Positions 62,474-64,000 of a stretch of DNA of 64,000 nucleotides are shown here, piece by piece. The position numbers and the translations under genes are program-made. Under the pieces are notes generated by a model. It made no database searches. It was given only the letters and a program-made list of their open reading frames with translations, and was not told the DNA's origin. Origin of the DNA: DASVFB01 sp963815965 (GTDB taxonomy: Bacteria > Actinomycetota > Thermoleophilia > Gaiellales > Gaiellaceae); contig CAWFIT010000016.1 in the NCBI GenBank assembly GCA_963815965.1, positions 1 through 64,000 on the forward strand, written 5' to 3'. Numbering within the stretch: position 1 is the stretch's first letter; every line of letters begins with the position of its first letter.

Positions 62474-63546
62474 GCGCCCGCATTCTTCGCTCGCCGTGGC
62501 TACGGGTCGCATTCATGCTCGTCGCCTTGATCGGCGCCGGCGTCGCGTTGTGGTGGCACGGGCCTTCGTGGGCGGTCGTGTCCGACGCGTTCAGTGCGGT
62601 GCGCTGGCGCTGGGTCTTCGTCGCGATCGGCCTGAACCTGCTCTCCGTGCTCGCCCGCTCGCTCGCGTGGCGGACGGTGATCAACCAGGCGGTGTCTCCG
62701 CCCCAGCCTCCGTACCGGCTCGTGTTCGCCGCGTTCTCGGTGGGCCTTTTCGCGAACGCCGTCCTGCCCGGTCGCATCGGCGAGCTCGCGCGCGTCGCGG
62801 TTTTGACCAGGCGCATGCCCGGTCGGCGCGGAATCTGGGCGACGCTCGTCGGCACGGTGTTCGCGCACCGCCTCTTCGACGTCGTGCCGGTACTCGCGCT
62901 GATCGTGTACGTGCTCTTTGCGGCGAAGCTCCCGCAGTGGGCGGTGAGCAGCCTCTCGGTCTTCGTAGTCGTCGCGGTCGGTCTGTTCGCGTTCGCCATC
63001 GCGACAGCGAAGTCACCCGATCGCTCGCCGCTGGACGGGGTCGGGGCGGCTCGGCGCCTTCTGACGATGGCGCGGTATGGGCTCGGCGTCATGCACAAGC
63101 CGCTCGCCGCCGCCGAGGCCGTCTTCTTCCAGTCCGTGGGCTGGCTCTGCCAGCTGTTTGCCGTGTGGACGGCGATGCGCGCATTCCACATCCACGAGGG
63201 GCTGGCGGCCGCGGGACTCGTGCTCGTCCTCATGAACGTGGCGACGATCTTCCCGCTCTGGCCCGGGAACGTCGGCCTCGTCCAGGCGGCTGTCGCGTTG
63301 CCGCTCGTGCAGTACGGCGTTTCGTACGCTCGCGGCTTCGCCTTCGGGATCGGGCTGCAAGCGATCGAGGCGTCGGTCGGTGTCGGCGTCGGCATGATCT
63401 TCCTCGCGCGCGAAGGCCTCTCGTTCGCGATGCTGAAGCGGATGCCCGACGCGGCGCAGGCCGAGGTGCCCGAGGATGAGGTCGATGCGGACAATCGCGG
63501 CACCCGCAAGTCTGAAAAACGTCTTGTCGGCAGCCGCCGCCGCTGA
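62470..63546 (+). CDS. UPF0104/LPG-synthase transmembrane-domain protein
   Basis: 358 residues from TTG 62470, overlapping the glycosyltransferase stop. Eight or more membrane helices: AFMLVALIGAGVALWW, WVFVAIGLNLLSVLARSLAW, LVFAAFSVGLFANAVLPGR (conserved 'n..lPgR.GE'), FPLWPGNVGLVQAAVALPL (conserved P-G-N/G) and others. This is the AglD/flippase-like MprF transmembrane family, linked to lipid translocation. The coupling with a PimA-like enzyme suggests a glycolipid flippase role (inference). Confidence 0.88.
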   Translation: MSARILRSPWLRVAFMLVALIGAGVALWWHGPSWAVVSDAFSAVRWRWVFVAIGLNLLSVLARSLAWRTVINQAVSPPQPPYRLVFAAFSVGLFANAVLPGRIGELARVAVLTRRMPGRRGIWATLVGTVFAHRLFDVVPVLALIVYVLFAAKLPQWAVSSLSVFVVVAVGLFAFAIATAKSPDRSPLDGVGAARRLLTMARYGLGVMHKPLAAAEAVFFQSVGWLCQLFAVWTAMRAFHIHEGLAAAGLVLVLMNVATIFPLWPGNVGLVQAAVALPLVQYGVSYARGFAFGIGLQAIEASVGVGVGMIFLAREGLSFAMLKRMPDAAQAEVPEDEVDADNRGTRKSEKRLVGSRRR

Positions 63547-64000
63547 AGCGCTTGCGGAAGGACTGAGCGCCGGCGGCGCGGAAGCGACCGCGTTCCCGGT
63601 CGCAGACGGGGGAGAGGGGACGCTCGAACTGCTCGGCGGCTCGCCTCGGTACGCGGCGGTGTCTGCGCCGCTCGGCGGGCGCGTGCGCGCGCGATGGTCA
63701 CTGCGTGAAGACGGAACCGCTTTGGTCGAGTCGGCCCAGGCGCTCGGGTTCGAGACCGTTTCGCGGCTCGATCCGCTGCGCGCCTCATCGCGCGGGCTCG
63801 GGGAGCTGATCCTCGAAGCGGCGCGCGAGGCGGACGCGCTGCTTGTCTTTCTCGGCGGCACAGTCACGGTCGACGGCGGTGCCGGGCTGCGCGAAGTGCT
63901 CGACGAGCTGCCGCTGCCGACGCGGGCGGCGTGCGACGTGTCCTCGCCGTTGCTCGATGCGGCGTACGTGTTCGCGCGGCAGAAGGGCGCGACGGAAGAC
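63485..64000 (+). CDS. Glycerate kinase family protein (partial, runs off the window)
   Basis: At least 172 residues from ATG 63485, within the end of the previous gene (62-bp overlap). MRTIAAPASLKNVLSA, then FPVADGGEGTLELL and LGGTVTVDGGAGL are glycerate kinase (GarK/GlxK) motifs for phosphorylating D-glycerate. The 3' end lies beyond the window. Confidence 0.85.
   Translation, partial: MRTIAAPASLKNVLSAAAAAEALAEGLSAGGAEATAFPVADGGEGTLELLGGSPRYAAVSAPLGGRVRARWSLREDGTALVESAQALGFETVSRLDPLRASSRGLGELILEAAREADALLVFLGGTVTVDGGAGLREVLDELPLPTRAACDVSSPLLDAAYVFARQKGATED

Noticed and set aside
63013..63867. Minus-strand open frame over the UPF0104 and glycerate kinase genes
   Set aside because: Antisense to two clearly coding genes; no ribosome site or domain.

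Overview
The window is GC-rich bacterial DNA. It carries a complete type IV pilus (T4P) gene set of the PilMNO/PilB/PilT/PilC/PilD type, LuxR-family two-component systems, a PimA-like mannosyltransferase, a DUF1206 protein, an SfLAP-like protein, a lipobox lipoprotein and an AA5-type copper oxidase. With no outer-membrane secretin in view, this fits a monoderm actinobacterium, most likely class Thermoleophilia (Gaiellales/Solirubrobacterales-like). That placement is inferred from gene content only.

Layout. 1-3.6 kb: the end of an alpha/beta hydrolase, then an ABC transporter (ATPase plus FtsX-type permease) broken by many frameshifts. 3.6-6.6 kb: a tRNA-Ser-like gene, two tandem degraded tyrosine-recombinase genes and a tRNA-Thr whose 3' half is duplicated 1,332 bp away, i.e. 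remnants of integrative elements. 6.6-8.2 kb: SRPBCC protein, cupin and a frameshifted beta-carbonic anhydrase. 8.2-15.1 kb (minus strand): pilC, a minor pilin, a PilP-like gene, pilO, pilN, pilM, pilT and a coiled-coil gene. 15.2-18.5 kb (plus strand): two nearly identical major pilins from a 632-bp tandem duplication, a cysteine-free thioredoxin-fold protein, a small protein and a repeat-built coiled-coil protein. 18.5-21.7 kb: a broken sulfatase, a truncated NTF2-like gene and a degenerate membrane protein, which split the pilus locus. 21.7-31.3 kb (minus strand): pilB, prepilin peptidase, PilX- and PilW-like minor pilins, a PASTA protein, a transglycosylase/M23 hydrolase, a second PilT and three small proteins. 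31.7-37.7 kb: S53 peptidase, membrane protein, receiver/kinase/LuxR trio and a tiny secreted protein. 37.8-46.6 kb: TAP-type hydrolase, one-domain PLD protein, two PAP2 phosphatases, lipid kinase, DUF1206, PhoD-like phosphatase and SfLAP-like protein. 46.6-55.4 kb: thioredoxin reductase remnant and secreted proteins, including a DUF11 protein and a copper oxidase with Ig repeats, around an atypical response regulator. 55.6-64 kb: tRNA-Tyr, flavoprotein reductase, adenosine deaminase, cyclase/ATPase/TPR regulator, lipoprotein, glycosyltransferase, UPF0104 protein and the start of a glycerate kinase.

The two pilus halves together encode the inner-membrane platform (PilC, PilM, PilN, PilO, PilP-like), extension ATPase (PilB), two retraction-type ATPases, peptidase, major and minor pilins, and a likely wall-passage module (transglycosylase/endopeptidase and PASTA protein). 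The main observation is a shared promoter-like element before several of these genes: TAAA (or TCAA), exactly 16 bp, then GCCGATAG/GCCGATAA/GCCGATGG. It resembles sigma-28 (FliA/SigD/WhiG) promoters and suggests a sigma-28-type pilus regulon.

Frameshifts are frequent. In the ABC, integrase and sulfatase regions they look like gene decay. In several otherwise intact genes (carbonic anhydrase, PilP-like, transglycosylase, PhoD) there is a single net +1 shift, and sequence error cannot be excluded.
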